DNA of 64,000 nucleotides from Aporhodopirellula aestuarii (GCF_023701485.1 NZ_JAMQBK010000078.1:121788-185787), one strand, 5' to 3'; shown: positions 44,748-54,568, counted from the first letter of the stretch. Notes: a model not told the origin generated them from the letters alone. Translations and numbers: made by a program.

Positions 44748-46250
44748 ATGAGCATCAAGACCACCGCCCCTGCCGAAGCCGATCACGTGAAGCCAGGGGT
44801 GATGCAGTCGTTAACCCGATTCGGCCCTACGCTCTTTGTCCTGGCCGTGATGGGAGTCGGGTGGTTGGCGGTGCATGAAATCAATACCAGCGGTGTTTCG
44901 GATGAAGAGCCCGCAGAAGCGGAGGCTTCCTCACCGAATGTGATCGTATTGCCCGCAGGAAAATTGAATGCAGCCAAGCTTGTGTCCATGCCCGCGGGGA
45001 TTCATCCAGTCAAACACGTCCATACGATTCCCGGACGTATTCGCTACGACGAAACCAAACACGTCGACGTGAAAGCGCCGATGGATGGAATTTTGGCAGA
45101 AGTCTTGATCACACCGGGCGAAGACGTCGAGTGCGGCCAGTTGATCGCCGTGCTGCGCAGCACCGAGATAGGGCGAGCACGTGCCGAAATCCTGAAACGT
45201 CAGAAACAACTCGAGATCGCCCAACAGGTTTTGCAACGTGAAGTCACTCTCGCGAGAAACATGAGTGATCTATCTGTGAGGTTGGACGAAGGACAACCGG
45301 TCGAGGTGATCGAGGAAGCCTTCCGCGGCCTTTCGCTGGGACGCTATCGACAGGACATCTTGTCCGCCTACGGTAAAAAGCAACTGGCTGCGGAATTGCT
45401 CGACAAGATCCAACCTCTCGCTGATTCGGGTTCGGTATCAGGGCGAACGATTCGGGAGCGTCAGGCGGAACGCCAGTTAGCGGAAACTGAGTTTCGGACC
45501 GCTCGTGATCAAGCAACCTATGAGGTCAACCAAGCCTTGATGATTGCGGAGGGTGACGTGGCGGAGGCGAATCGGCAACTCGATCTTGCCTGGCAGGCTG
45601 TCGAATCGTTGCTCGGATACAAGGAAGACCGATCGTCGGTAGTTTTGAACGACGTCGAGTCGTTGTCGCGTCTCGAGGTTCGCGCACCTCTCTCCGGTAC
45701 GGTCGAATCACGTGCGTTTGCCAACAACGAGCGAGTCTCTCGAGGCGATTCGCTGATTGTGCTCGCCGACACCAAATCGCTGTACGTCGCGGCCAACATA
45801 CGCGAGAGCGATTGGTCGGCCGTGTCTCTCGCCGAAGGAACGCCGGTGAGCGTGATGATCCCTGCGTTGAATGACCGTGTCTTTGAAGCACGCATTCGCT
45901 ACTTCGGTCGCGAGGTGCAAGCCGATACCAATTCGGTACCGCTGATTGCCACGATTCAAAACAACGAGCATCTTCTGCGGCCGGGGATGTTCGTGCGGGT
46001 CACGATTCCGATCGGAGAGAGTCGAGAAGCACTTTCGGTGAAACCCGAATCGGTTGTCCAACACGAGAATCAGTCGTTTGTCTTTGTGACCACGGACGAT
46101 CGTGCGTTCCAGCGAGTGGATGTTTCAACGGGCCAAGCTTCCGACGATTGGGTGGAAGTGACCGAGGGACTGCGTCCCGGTCAACTCGTCGTGACCGAAG
46201 GTGCTTTCCTGCTGAAGTCGGAGTTGTTGCTGCAAGGCGAGGGCGACTAA
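44748..46250 (+). CDS. Efflux RND periplasmic adaptor subunit (HlyD/CusB family)
   Basis: A 500-residue adaptor linking an inner-membrane RND pump to an outer-membrane channel. A single N-terminal helix (about 25-45) is followed by a lipoyl-like half (VDVKAPMDGILAEVLITPGEDVECGQLIAVLRS), a long helical hairpin, the second lipoyl half (LEVRAPLSGTVESRAFANNERVSRGD) and a beta-barrel/membrane-proximal domain. It is 87 nt from the permease gene, in the same operon. The HlyD-CusB type is clear; the metal specificity is not. A candidate sigma-54 promoter lies upstream. Confidence 0.9.
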   Translation: MSIKTTAPAEADHVKPGVMQSLTRFGPTLFVLAVMGVGWLAVHEINTSGVSDEEPAEAEASSPNVIVLPAGKLNAAKLVSMPAGIHPVKHVHTIPGRIRYDETKHVDVKAPMDGILAEVLITPGEDVECGQLIAVLRSTEIGRARAEILKRQKQLEIAQQVLQREVTLARNMSDLSVRLDEGQPVEVIEEAFRGLSLGRYRQDILSAYGKKQLAAELLDKIQPLADSGSVSGRTIRERQAERQLAETEFRTARDQATYEVNQALMIAEGDVAEANRQLDLAWQAVESLLGYKEDRSSVVLNDVESLSRLEVRAPLSGTVESRAFANNERVSRGDSLIVLADTKSLYVAANIRESDWSAVSLAEGTPVSVMIPALNDRVFEARIRYFGREVQADTNSVPLIATIQNNEHLLRPGMFVRVTIPIGESREALSVKPESVVQHENQSFVFVTTDDRAFQRVDVSTGQASDDWVEVTEGLRPGQLVVTEGAFLLKSELLLQGEGD

Positions 46251-46337
46251 CGAGGGCGATCGCTCTGCGATCCGATTTCAGCCGCTATTTGCAATGTTCG
46301 AACGCCCCCGCGTTCGGTCGCTCCCTCGATTAACAAC

Positions 46338-49300
46338 ATGCTCACAAAACTCATTGAATTTTCGGTCGTTAACCGCGGCCTCGTCATCATCCTGACGCTG
46401 TTGATGGCCGGTGCCGGCGTCTACTCGGCACTCAAATTGCCAATCGACGCGGTGCCGGATATGACGAACGTCCAGGTCCAAGTCGTCACCGATGCTGGTT
46501 CGTTGTCACCGGTCGAGGTGGAACGGTACGTAACCTATCCGGTCGAGAACACGATGGGCGGTTTGCCTGACGTGGAGGAACTCCGCAGCGTTTCCAAGTT
46601 TGGCATTTCCGTCGTCACGATCGTTTTCGAGGAAGGCACCGATATCTATCGCGCCCGTCAACTCGTGGCAGAGCGATTGCCGGACGCCGCCGCGGTCATT
46701 CCGCCGGGATACGGAACTCCGACGGTCGGTCCGCTAACAACAGCTCTCGGTGAGATCCTGCAGTTCGAAGTTCGTAGCGAACGGCACTCGCCGATGGAGC
46801 TGCGGACGATCTTGGAATGGGATATCTCGCCGCGTTTGCGTGAAGTCGCCGGGGTGACGGAAATCAACACCCACGGAGGCTACTACAAGACGTTCGAGGT
46901 GCAGCCGGATCCAGATCGGATGACGAGTTATGGCATTCCGATGGATCTGCTGTTTTCGCGTTTGCAAAATAACAACAACACGTCAGGCGGCGGGTACGTC
47001 ATCCACCACGGCGAGCAACGGTTCATCCGAGGCGTTTCGCTATTGAAGTGCGCCGCCGACATCGAATCGGTGGTGATCCGTCGTGAACCCGATGGCAATC
47101 CGATTTTGGTACGTGATATCGCCACAGTCAGCATCCAACCGATGACCCGCCAAGGTGCCGTGACACGAGATGGCCGGGGCGAAATCGTCACGGGGTTGGT
47201 GATGATGCTGATCGGCGAGAATTCACGCGAAGTCGTCACTGCGGCGAAGCAACGTTTGAAGCAAATCGAAGCGACGTTGCCCGATGGCGTGCGATTGGAA
47301 GTCACCTATGACCGTGCGGCACTGATCGGTCGCACGCTCAAAACCGTGCTGACCAACCTGACCGAAGGCGGCATGCTCGTCATCATCGTGCTGTTGTTCA
47401 TGCTCGGAAACCTACGTGCCGGGATCATTGTCGCCTTGGCGATCCCGCTGTCGATGTTGTTCGCGACCAATGTGATGCTAGCCGGAGGTGTGACCGCCAG
47501 TTTGATGAGCCTCGGCGCGATCGACTTCGGTTTGATCGTCGACAGTAGCGTCATCATGGTCGAAAACTGCATTCGCAAACTGTCGCACGACAATGGCGAA
47601 TCGAAACACGAAGACATCATTCGCGATGCGGCCGTCGAGGTTCGCAAGCCGACCATGTTCGGCGAATTGATCATCGCAGTCGTCTTTTTGCCGATTTTGC
47701 TGCTAGAGGGAACCGAAGGCAAATTATTCCGTCCGATGGCATTGACGGTGCTATTTGCGTTGGGCGGGTCGATGATCCTATCGTTGACGTTCATGCCCGC
47801 GATGGCATCAATCTTCTTGCCGAAGAAAATGCGAGAGGATGAAGTTTTTCTCGTCCGCATCGTCAAATGGATCTATGAACCGATCGTGACCCGAGCAATC
47901 AGGCACCCGGTCGTGACCATCGCCACAACACTCACGCTGTTTTCGGTGAGCTTGCCGATGGGGCGTCATCTTGGGGCCGAGTTCATGCCGCGATTGGAAG
48001 AAGGCGATCTGTTGGTCGAAGCCTTGCGACTCCCCAGCGCGACGCTGGAGGGTTCGGTCACGATGTCGACGCAGATCGAGAACATTCTGAAGAAGTACCC
48101 CGAAGTGAAAACGGTGTTTTCAAAGACCGGCCGTCCCGAAATTGCAAACGACGTGATGGGCGTTCATCAAACCGATGTGTGGGTATTGTTGAATCCGGTC
48201 GCCGATTGGCCAACGCCGAAGACCAGAAATGAACTCATCAACGAGATGTCGGAGGAACTGAACGCAAACGTTCCAGGCGTCGCGTTCGGTTTCACCCAAC
48301 CGATCGAGATGCGAGTGGACGAGTTGGTCGCGGGAGTGAAAGCCGACGTAGCGGTATTGCTCTATGGCGATGCCCTGGAGGTATTGGCGAGCAAGGGCAA
48401 GGAGATCGAAGCGGCCTTGAAGGCAATCGACGGGGCCGTCGATGTGAAAGCGGACTATCAAGCGAACTTGTCGACGTTAACGCTCGAGACGAAACCGGAG
48501 GCGCTGGCTCAATATGGAATCGACGCGCAAGTCGTGTTGGACGTCGTGTCTTCGCTCGGAGGACATCAAGTGGGGCAGATTTTCGAGGGACGGGCACGCT
48601 ATCCGATTCTGGTCCGTGTGCCGCAACAATGGCGCGAAAATCTGTCGCTGCTCGAACAGGTCCCCGTGACGGATTCCAACGGCAATGCCGTTCCACTGAA
48701 AGAACTGACAGAGATCCGCCTCGAGGAAACCCCGCCAACGATCGAACATGAAGGAAACCGTCGTCGCACGTTCATCTCCGCGAATGTCCGCGGCCGAGAT
48801 GTCGCGACGTTTGTTACCGAAGCACAACGTGTTATCCCTGCGAAAGTTGACATCCCGGCAGGCTATGAAATTCGCTGGGGTGGCGATTTTGAAAACCTGC
48901 AATCAGCCAGCCGTCGACTCGCAATCATCACACCGATCGTGCTCATCGTGATCATGCTGTTATTGCACACGAGTCTGGGATCATTGCGGCTCGCGTTCCT
49001 GATCTTCTTGGCCGTGCCGATGGCCGCGTCGGGTGGTGTGATCGCACTGTATGTTCGTGAGATGCCGTTCAGCATCTCCGCCGGGGTGGGCTTCATCGCC
49101 TTGTTCGGTGTAGCCGTGCTCAATGGTTTGGTGTGGGTCAGCGCGGCCGAACATCTTCGTGCGACCGGCATACCTCTTGGGGACGTCGCACATGAAACGG
49201 CATTGGTCCGTTTGCGGCCCGTGCTGATGACGGCGTTGGTCGCCAGCCTCGGATTCCTGCCGATGGCGATGTCGACCAGCGACGGTGCCGAGATGCAGCG

Positions 49301-49448
49301 TCCCTTGGCGACGGTCGTGATCGGCGGATTGATCACCTCCACGCTGCTGACATCGCTCTTCGTACCAACGGTTTATCCCTGGTTCGCGAGTGGACTCAAA
49401 CCGATCAAACTCACGCACCACGGTGAACCAGAACCCACGCTGCACTAA
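46338..49448 (+). CDS. Heavy-metal efflux RND permease (CzcA/CusA family)
   Basis: A 1036-residue inner-membrane, proton-driven pump. Its helix 4 motif GAIDFGLIVDSSVIMVEN carries both aspartates of the heavy-metal (HME) RND group, and TQPIEMRVDELVAGVKADVAV is close to the CzcA pattern. Two sets of six helices flank two large periplasmic loops, and the length matches the family. Divalent Co/Zn/Cd/Ni or monovalent Cu/Ag export are both possible; the CzcA-like loop favours divalent metals, but I did not verify methionine ligands. No outer-membrane factor (CzcC/TolC type) is encoded beside it. Confidence 0.94.
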   Translation: MLTKLIEFSVVNRGLVIILTLLMAGAGVYSALKLPIDAVPDMTNVQVQVVTDAGSLSPVEVERYVTYPVENTMGGLPDVEELRSVSKFGISVVTIVFEEGTDIYRARQLVAERLPDAAAVIPPGYGTPTVGPLTTALGEILQFEVRSERHSPMELRTILEWDISPRLREVAGVTEINTHGGYYKTFEVQPDPDRMTSYGIPMDLLFSRLQNNNNTSGGGYVIHHGEQRFIRGVSLLKCAADIESVVIRREPDGNPILVRDIATVSIQPMTRQGAVTRDGRGEIVTGLVMMLIGENSREVVTAAKQRLKQIEATLPDGVRLEVTYDRAALIGRTLKTVLTNLTEGGMLVIIVLLFMLGNLRAGIIVALAIPLSMLFATNVMLAGGVTASLMSLGAIDFGLIVDSSVIMVENCIRKLSHDNGESKHEDIIRDAAVEVRKPTMFGELIIAVVFLPILLLEGTEGKLFRPMALTVLFALGGSMILSLTFMPAMASIFLPKKMREDEVFLVRIVKWIYEPIVTRAIRHPVVTIATTLTLFSVSLPMGRHLGAEFMPRLEEGDLLVEALRLPSATLEGSVTMSTQIENILKKYPEVKTVFSKTGRPEIANDVMGVHQTDVWVLLNPVADWPTPKTRNELINEMSEELNANVPGVAFGFTQPIEMRVDELVAGVKADVAVLLYGDALEVLASKGKEIEAALKAIDGAVDVKADYQANLSTLTLETKPEALAQYGIDAQVVLDVVSSLGGHQVGQIFEGRARYPILVRVPQQWRENLSLLEQVPVTDSNGNAVPLKELTEIRLEETPPTIEHEGNRRRTFISANVRGRDVATFVTEAQRVIPAKVDIPAGYEIRWGGDFENLQSASRRLAIITPIVLIVIMLLLHTSLGSLRLAFLIFLAVPMAASGGVIALYVREMPFSISAGVGFIALFGVAVLNGLVWVSAAEHLRATGIPLGDVAHETALVRLRPVLMTALVASLGFLPMAMSTSDGAEMQRPLATVVIGGLITSTLLTSLFVPTVYPWFASGLKPIKLTHHGEPEPTLH

Positions 49449-49577
49449 TGCTTGATCCGCATTGAAAAATAGCGGTGAACCCCGACGGCTGGCGTTATCT
49501 CGCGATAGGGCGGAAGAGATCCGGTTCAGGTCCGCCACAAGTGCAGTTTAGACGAAGCTCTCACTGGACAGCGACAC

Positions 49578-49746
49578 CTCTCACGTAGCTCGGTCTCGGG
49601 GACGGTGATTGTTCTAGTACTTTTTATATCGGAACGGCGCGAGCCGTCCGGTCCCGAGTTACCGGACGGCTCGCGTCGTTCCGCTACATTTGAAATCCCG
49701 CAGTAATTAAATCGATGTCCCGAGGGACCGAGCTACGTGAGAGACG
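49578..49746. repeat. Nested inverted-repeat element (MITE/REP-like)
   Basis: Outer arms at 49578-49603 and 49717-49746 are inverted copies containing CTCTCACGTAGCTCGGTC, with one or two small differences near their inner ends. Between them an inner hairpin has 22-base arms (49631-49652 and 49661-49682; 21 matches) around an 8-base loop. Such nested, non-coding palindromes of about 170 bp suggest a miniature mobile or REP-type element. No target duplication or transposase was found. Confidence 0.65.
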
Positions 49747-49809
49747 AAAGCTTCAATACGTGTGCTAAAAAGCGGCATTGTCAAGACGAAAGCATTTTGG
49801 AACAGGAGT

Positions 49810-49871
49810 AGGTTCTTGATACGTCGCTGCGTTCGCCAGAACCTGGTCCACCGACTGGCGACGGTGGCTAC
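49810..49871. repeat. Intergenic structured repeat, copy B
   Basis: Two stem-loops: AGGTTCT (49810-49816) / AGAACCT (49838-49844), and CCACCG (49848-49853) / CGGTGG (49862-49867). The 42 bases from 49830 align with copy A (17464-17505) at 36 positions. Stem 1 has different bases in both arms compared with copy A yet still pairs. Confidence 0.65.
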
Positions 49872-49889
49872 AGCGCTAATATCAATGCA

Positions 49890-51302
49890 CTAGGCGTAGT
49901 CGGTGGCGTCGATGCCGAGTGATTTAAGCTTGCTGCGAAGCGTGACACGAGAGATGCCTAGCAACGTGGCGGCTTTGAGTTGATTCCCGGCGGTATGCCG
50001 GAGGACTTGCCGAAACAATTGCCCTTCCACTTTGGCGATCGCCTCGGCGTGCAGATTGTCGGTGCCTCTTTCGAGCCTGTCGGCGATGAACGAGCGGCTC
50101 AACAACTCGTCCCCGCTATCGCTGTCAAAAAGTTTGGTGTCCGCTTCGGCGAGAGGCGGCACAAATTCCGGCAGCAGCACGTTTCCACGTGCGACGAGCA
50201 ACGATTGCTTCATCACACTCTCAAGCTCACGCACGTTGCCGGGCCAATGATAGCGTTGCAAGACTTCGAGCGTTCCGGGAGCCAATCCACGGATATCTTT
50301 TCCGAACTCTTCGCTGTATTTGCGAAGGAAGTATTCGGCTAAGACCCTCAGATCATCATCCCGCTCTCGCAGTGGCGGGAGATGGATGGTCACGACGCTC
50401 AGCCGGAAGTACAGGTCTGATCGAAACAGCCCTTCGGTGACCAATCGTTTCAAATCGTGATTAGTTGCCGCAATGATTCGTGCGTCAACTTTGATCGGCG
50501 TATTTCCGCCCACCCGCTCGAACGTTTGATCTTGCAGCACGCGCAGCAACTTGCCCTGCGTCATCGGGGACATATCGCCGACTTCGTCCAAGAACAACGT
50601 ACCGTTATCGGCTTGCTCCAATTTTCCGATACGTTGCCGATGGGCGTCGGTGAAGGCACCTTTTTCATGGCCAAAGATTTCACTTTCGAGGAGTGCGTCC
50701 GGGATCGCGGCACAGTTGATCGCCTGGAACGGACCGTTCGCGCGGCCGCTATGATGATAGATCGCTTGTGCGACGACCTCCTTGCCGGTGCCACTTTCTC
50801 CTTGCAAGAGTACGGTCAGATTTTGCGATGCCACACGCCCGATCGCCTTGTAGACCTCCTTCATCGCGTTGCAGCGACCGACGATCGCATCGGCTACGGT
50901 ATCTTCTTCATCGGCAAGTACCGGTTGAACACGTATCATGCGGCTGAGATTGAACGCTTTGTCGAGCAACGTCCGGATTTCGGCCAGTTCGAGCGGCTTG
51001 AACAAATAGTCGTATGCGCCGAGTTTCGTCGCTTCGATGGCTGATTCAACGGTGCCGTGCCCGGTGATAAAAATAACCGGAACACGCGAGTCGATTTCCC
51101 GCAGGCGTTTGAAACAATCGAGCCCGGAAGCATCGGGAAGGCTGAGATCGATCACGACGACATCCGGTTTGGCTTCCGTAAAGGTCGCTTCGCCGGTCGC
51201 GGCATCTTTCGCCGTCAGCACCGTTGTCGAGTCGCTCGTGAAGGCTCGTTCGAACGCTTTGAGAATGGGGACTTCATCATCAATGACTAGAAGCGTTTGC
51301 AT
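49890..51302 (-). CDS. Sigma-54-dependent response regulator (NtrC family)
   Basis: A 470-residue activator. The receiver domain (1-120) has the phosphoacceptor Asp52 in VVVIDLSLPDASG, and T80/K102-like residues follow. The AAA+ domain has Walker A GESGTGKE (168-175) and the sigma-54-contact loop GAFTDA (215-220), and the C-terminus is a Fis-type helix-turn-helix (NQLKAATLLGISRVTLRSKL). The start codon overlaps the histidine kinase stop by one base (TAATG). With the kinase it forms a two-component system, probably acting on the RND operon through the candidate sigma-54 promoter at 44682. Confidence 0.94.
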   Translation of the reverse strand: MQTLLVIDDEVPILKAFERAFTSDSTTVLTAKDAATGEATFTEAKPDVVVIDLSLPDASGLDCFKRLREIDSRVPVIFITGHGTVESAIEATKLGAYDYLFKPLELAEIRTLLDKAFNLSRMIRVQPVLADEEDTVADAIVGRCNAMKEVYKAIGRVASQNLTVLLQGESGTGKEVVAQAIYHHSGRANGPFQAINCAAIPDALLESEIFGHEKGAFTDAHRQRIGKLEQADNGTLFLDEVGDMSPMTQGKLLRVLQDQTFERVGGNTPIKVDARIIAATNHDLKRLVTEGLFRSDLYFRLSVVTIHLPPLRERDDDLRVLAEYFLRKYSEEFGKDIRGLAPGTLEVLQRYHWPGNVRELESVMKQSLLVARGNVLLPEFVPPLAEADTKLFDSDSGDELLSRSFIADRLERGTDNLHAEAIAKVEGQLFRQVLRHTAGNQLKAATLLGISRVTLRSKLKSLGIDATDYA

Positions 51303-52666
51303 TATTGTTCCATCGTGGGAGTCGCCAGCGTTCGCTTAGCGGCGTCCGAATGAGAAGTGGATGGATATTCGTTTGCCATACTTGGTTGAGTGGGCCGTTT
51401 AGCGAGGGGGAGCATCAGCTCAAATTTGGCCCCGCCGGTCATTCGATTCACGCCCGTCAGTTTGCCTTGGTGAGCCTCCGCGATTCGGCGACAAATGCCC
51501 AATCCTAAACCCACGCCGCCGGCCTTGGTCGTCACGAACGGGGTGAACAACCTTCCCAATACGCTCTCGCAAATTCCGCTGCCGTCATCGCAGACTGAAA
51601 TCACCACGTCTGCTTCCCGTTGGGCGATCGCAATGGAAAGCTCGCCTCCGTCTGGCATCGCATCGAGTGCGTTAAGAGCCAAATTTAAGAACAGCTGCTG
51701 GATCTGGGCTGCGTCACCGTTAACACAGATAGCTTGATCAGGCACGTCCATCTTCAGTGTCACCTTCTGTTTGACGCATCGACCTTCGATCAGTTGAATT
51801 GTTCGACGAAGAGCATCCTGAATCGCAAAGTCTTTGAACTCACTCGTTTCGGGACGGGCGTAATCGAGCAGGCTATTGACGGAACGTTCCATCCGTCGGA
51901 TTTCTTGTTCGACTAATTGCAGATCGTCCGTTGGCAATCCTTCGTCAGCGAATTTGGTGCGATTGACTTGGATCAGCATCTTGATTGAAGTCAGCGGGTT
52001 ACGAATTTCGTGAGCGACGCCGGTTGCGAGTTGGGCAAGCGTTGCCATCTGCTGGGCCCGCAACGCCTCCGTCTGTCGTGCCATGTTGATGCGTTCTCGT
52101 TCGGCGTGTTCGGCTTGGGTTAAATCACGCACGATGGCGATACGAGTGGACCCGCTAGCTGACGGGTACTCGCTGACTGACACTTGAGCAGGAAATGATT
52201 CGCCGTCGATACGCTGAGCGTCGAGTCTAAAGTCCGAAGGCAATTCATCAATCGCTGCTGGAATGCTCGGAATCAACGATCGTATCGAAAGCTCCATCAA
52301 AGCTTCAGCGTCAACGCCAAACAATTCCGTCGCGGCACGATTACACGACAAAATTTGGCCCTGCGGATCGAACGTCAAAATGCTCTCGCCGGCATTGGCG
52401 ACAATGGTTTCACTGCGTTCGTGTTCTTGGATCGCGATTCGCCGCAGCGGCCCGATAATCACCATCCACAAGACGGGGGCGCACACCAACGTCAACAAGA
52501 CGGCATCAACGACCGCTTCGAAGGCGTAGCTGAGTTCGCCCGGCATGAGGTATGGCAAGGCCAGCATCACTGCGACTTCGCCGGCGAAAAACAACGTCAG
52601 CACCAAACCCAAAATCCGCATTGGAGAACGCAGGATCGTTGTCAGGGCCAAGATTCGATTGGGCAT
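51302..52666 (-). CDS. PAS-containing sensor histidine kinase
   Basis: A 454-residue membrane sensor. Two hydrophobic helices (about 18-40 and 50-72) leave only a short periplasmic loop, so the signal may be sensed in the membrane or cytosol. A PAS domain (about 85-185) precedes the dimerisation/phosphoacceptor box ATGVAHEIRNPLTS (His219), then N box, DDGSGI and GGVGLGLGI ATP-binding motifs. The start at 52666 (MPNRILALTT) is chosen because the frame upstream, to 52873, has no signal or domain. It is coupled to the NtrC-type regulator by a one-base overlap. ZraS/AtoS-like organisation. Confidence 0.92.
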   Translation of the reverse strand: MPNRILALTTILRSPMRILGLVLTLFFAGEVAVMLALPYLMPGELSYAFEAVVDAVLLTLVCAPVLWMVIIGPLRRIAIQEHERSETIVANAGESILTFDPQGQILSCNRAATELFGVDAEALMELSIRSLIPSIPAAIDELPSDFRLDAQRIDGESFPAQVSVSEYPSASGSTRIAIVRDLTQAEHAERERINMARQTEALRAQQMATLAQLATGVAHEIRNPLTSIKMLIQVNRTKFADEGLPTDDLQLVEQEIRRMERSVNSLLDYARPETSEFKDFAIQDALRRTIQLIEGRCVKQKVTLKMDVPDQAICVNGDAAQIQQLFLNLALNALDAMPDGGELSIAIAQREADVVISVCDDGSGICESVLGRLFTPFVTTKAGGVGLGLGICRRIAEAHQGKLTGVNRMTGGAKFELMLPLAKRPTQPSMANEYPSTSHSDAAKRTLATPTMEQ

Positions 52667-53093
52667 AAGCAGGAATTGATGCAGACGCGGAAATGGGCTC
52701 CCTGGCGGATGCCCGGTTCGCGGTAGGGCATGATTGTCTCGAGGCCGAATCGTCCTCCCGCATTTGTAGTTTAACACTGGCTCGGCCATTTGGAGTCCCG
52801 TCGCGCATCGGGGTAAGAACCATCGCAAAATCGATGGTCCCCTCGTGGCTACGGCAAGCAAGAGTTGTGCCACGTCCGTATTGTGCCGTTTCGCCCCGAA
52901 TGTGGTGCGGACAGATACACCGGTGGATAGATACTATCCATCAGGTGGCAAGATCATTTCCGCGAACGGGTACCGCGGAGGTTCCCATTGCCCGTTGACG
53001 ACACGACGAGCGTAGCAGGAAATCGTTAACACTCGACGTCCAAACCAACGATGCGTCATTCGGCCTCAGTTGCCGCGTCTCGAGAGTTGCGTG
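52667..53093. other. Intergenic region
   Basis: A 427-nt gap between the M56 protease end and the histidine kinase start (both on the minus strand). It should contain the kinase promoter. I see no gene, hairpin or repeat that I can support. Confidence 0.4.
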
Positions 53094-54185
53094 TCAGTCG
53101 CTGTCGGACATCCATTCATGAACATGCACCCGATTTTCGAACGCTTCGAAATCTCGCACGTGGACGTCAAACGCATTATGCAACGCGCGTGCGGTCCACG
53201 ATGGCCAGGGTGACCAATCGCTTCGATTCGATGCCATCACATTGGTCGGCAACCAAACCTGTTGCACCAACGCGACCACCACGACGAGGCAAATGGTCGC
53301 GAGGATGGGCCGACGCGATTTGGCTTTTCTTGGTTTTTGCGCCAACTCGACCAAGCGGTCACATCGCTTGACGAGGGTGCTCTTCCGATTGCCAAACGCC
53401 AGCGTTCCGCGGGGAACGTTCGTGCACGATGCGCTGCCGCAACGTTCGGAAACTTTGGCGAGCGTCCGTAAGTACGCACCAAATTTGCCGCATGCCGTTG
53501 CCGCCACCTCGTCACACAAGAACTCACGGGTCAATTCCGCGTCTCGTGCCGCGATCCAAACGGCAGGATGAAACCAAAACACCGTCGAGCAAACGCCCTG
53601 CAAAAAATGCTGCATCGGATGCTGCGTCCGAAGATGCTCAATCTCGTGCAGCAAAACATGCCTGAGCGTCGTGTCGTCTTCCGACATCAAAGTCTCCGGA
53701 ATCACGATCGTCGGACGATGCAACTGCCAGCAAAAAGGTCCTTGGATATCGGATGATGTCAGCACACACAGGTGGGGATTGGACGGAAGCTGCAAACGAG
53801 CAAGCAACTCCTCTTGATCGATGGATTCGCAACGATGATTCAAGAAGCGAACTAATTGGCCGCATAAGATCGCTTTGCGGGCCAGCGAGAGAGCAGCTCC
53901 AATCGCCCAAACCGTGAGCAGTCCGATGGCGAGTCGGCCTTGCCAAGTAACGAACGCAACCGTGACCTCCCGCGGACCGAGATCAGGAAAATGAAACAGG
54001 CGTCGGTGTGGCAGCAAGACTCCGGCAGCAATCATCGCGATGATCGAAACAAAGCAGCACGTCCACAAGCGACTTGCCGAGCGAACGTTGCCGACCCATC
54101 GTTGAAGGCCAACACACACCGCAACGACGATGGCGGTTTGGACACAGAGCGTCGATGCGACTTCGAACAAGAGGGAGGTATTCAT
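53094..54185 (-). CDS. M56 (BlaR1-type) membrane metalloprotease
   Basis: A 363-residue membrane protein of the BlaR1/MecR1 family. About four helices (8-26, 43-59, 86-101 and a C-terminal one near 305-323) flank a cytosolic zinc protease domain with HEIEH (His180, Glu181, His184). It lacks the penicillin-binding sensor domain of true BlaR1; the C-terminus is short and Trp/His-rich. It would cleave or relieve the adjacent BlaI-like repressor. Its ATG overlaps the repressor stop by one base (TAATG). The signal is unknown. Confidence 0.9.
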   Translation of the reverse strand: MNTSLLFEVASTLCVQTAIVVAVCVGLQRWVGNVRSASRLWTCCFVSIIAMIAAGVLLPHRRLFHFPDLGPREVTVAFVTWQGRLAIGLLTVWAIGAALSLARKAILCGQLVRFLNHRCESIDQEELLARLQLPSNPHLCVLTSSDIQGPFCWQLHRPTIVIPETLMSEDDTTLRHVLLHEIEHLRTQHPMQHFLQGVCSTVFWFHPAVWIAARDAELTREFLCDEVAATACGKFGAYLRTLAKVSERCGSASCTNVPRGTLAFGNRKSTLVKRCDRLVELAQKPRKAKSRRPILATICLVVVVALVQQVWLPTNVMASNRSDWSPWPSWTARALHNAFDVHVRDFEAFENRVHVHEWMSDSD

Positions 54186-54568
54186 TACGAATCGCCGAGT
54201 TTCGCGGCGGCCTGTTTAACCGCGTCGATGTCTTCCGGAGAAACCGCTTCGGACTGCAGCAGGCTGAGAACGAGTGATCTCGCGGAGCCGCCGAACAGTT
54301 GGTCTGTCAGTGACTTCAGCATTCCTTCACGCACTTGATCGCGACTGACTCGGGCCGTGTAGGTAAAGGCTCGACCGATTTTCTTGCCGCGACGGATGAC
54401 TTTCTTGTCTTCGAGAATTTTCATCGTCGTCATCACTGTCGTGTACGCCAGATCGCGGTCGATCGCACCGACGACGTCGTTAACCGTGACGGGTTCGCGG
54501 TCCCAGACCACGTCCATCACTTCGGCTTCACATTTGGTCAATTCAACGAGTTTTTTGGATCGTGGCAT
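54185..54568 (-). CDS. BlaI/MecI/CopY-family transcriptional repressor
   Basis: A 127-residue winged-helix repressor: LTKCEAEVMDVVWDREPVTVNDVVGAIDRDLAYTTVMTTMKILEDKKVIRR matches the BlaI DNA-binding domain (given here by its landmarks AEVMDVVW, AYTTVMTTMKIL and KKVIRRGK). The C-terminal half has the dimerisation region. The ATG at 54568 (MPRSKKL) is the usual start; the upstream extension is not protein-like. No TACAnnTGTA operator was found in the 92-nt gap before it, though a degenerate one is possible. Coupled to the M56 protease gene. Confidence 0.92.
   Translation of the reverse strand: MPRSKKLVELTKCEAEVMDVVWDREPVTVNDVVGAIDRDLAYTTVMTTMKILEDKKVIRRGKKIGRAFTYTARVSRDQVREGMLKSLTDQLFGGSARSLVLSLLQSEAVSPEDIDAVKQAAAKLGDS

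Larger units (their letters stand above)
49449..49889. other. Intergenic region rich in palindromic elements
   Basis: A 441-nt gap between convergent permease and regulator genes. It contains the nested inverted-repeat element at 49578-49746 and repeat copy B at 49810-49871, listed separately. No gene is supported. Confidence 0.6.
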
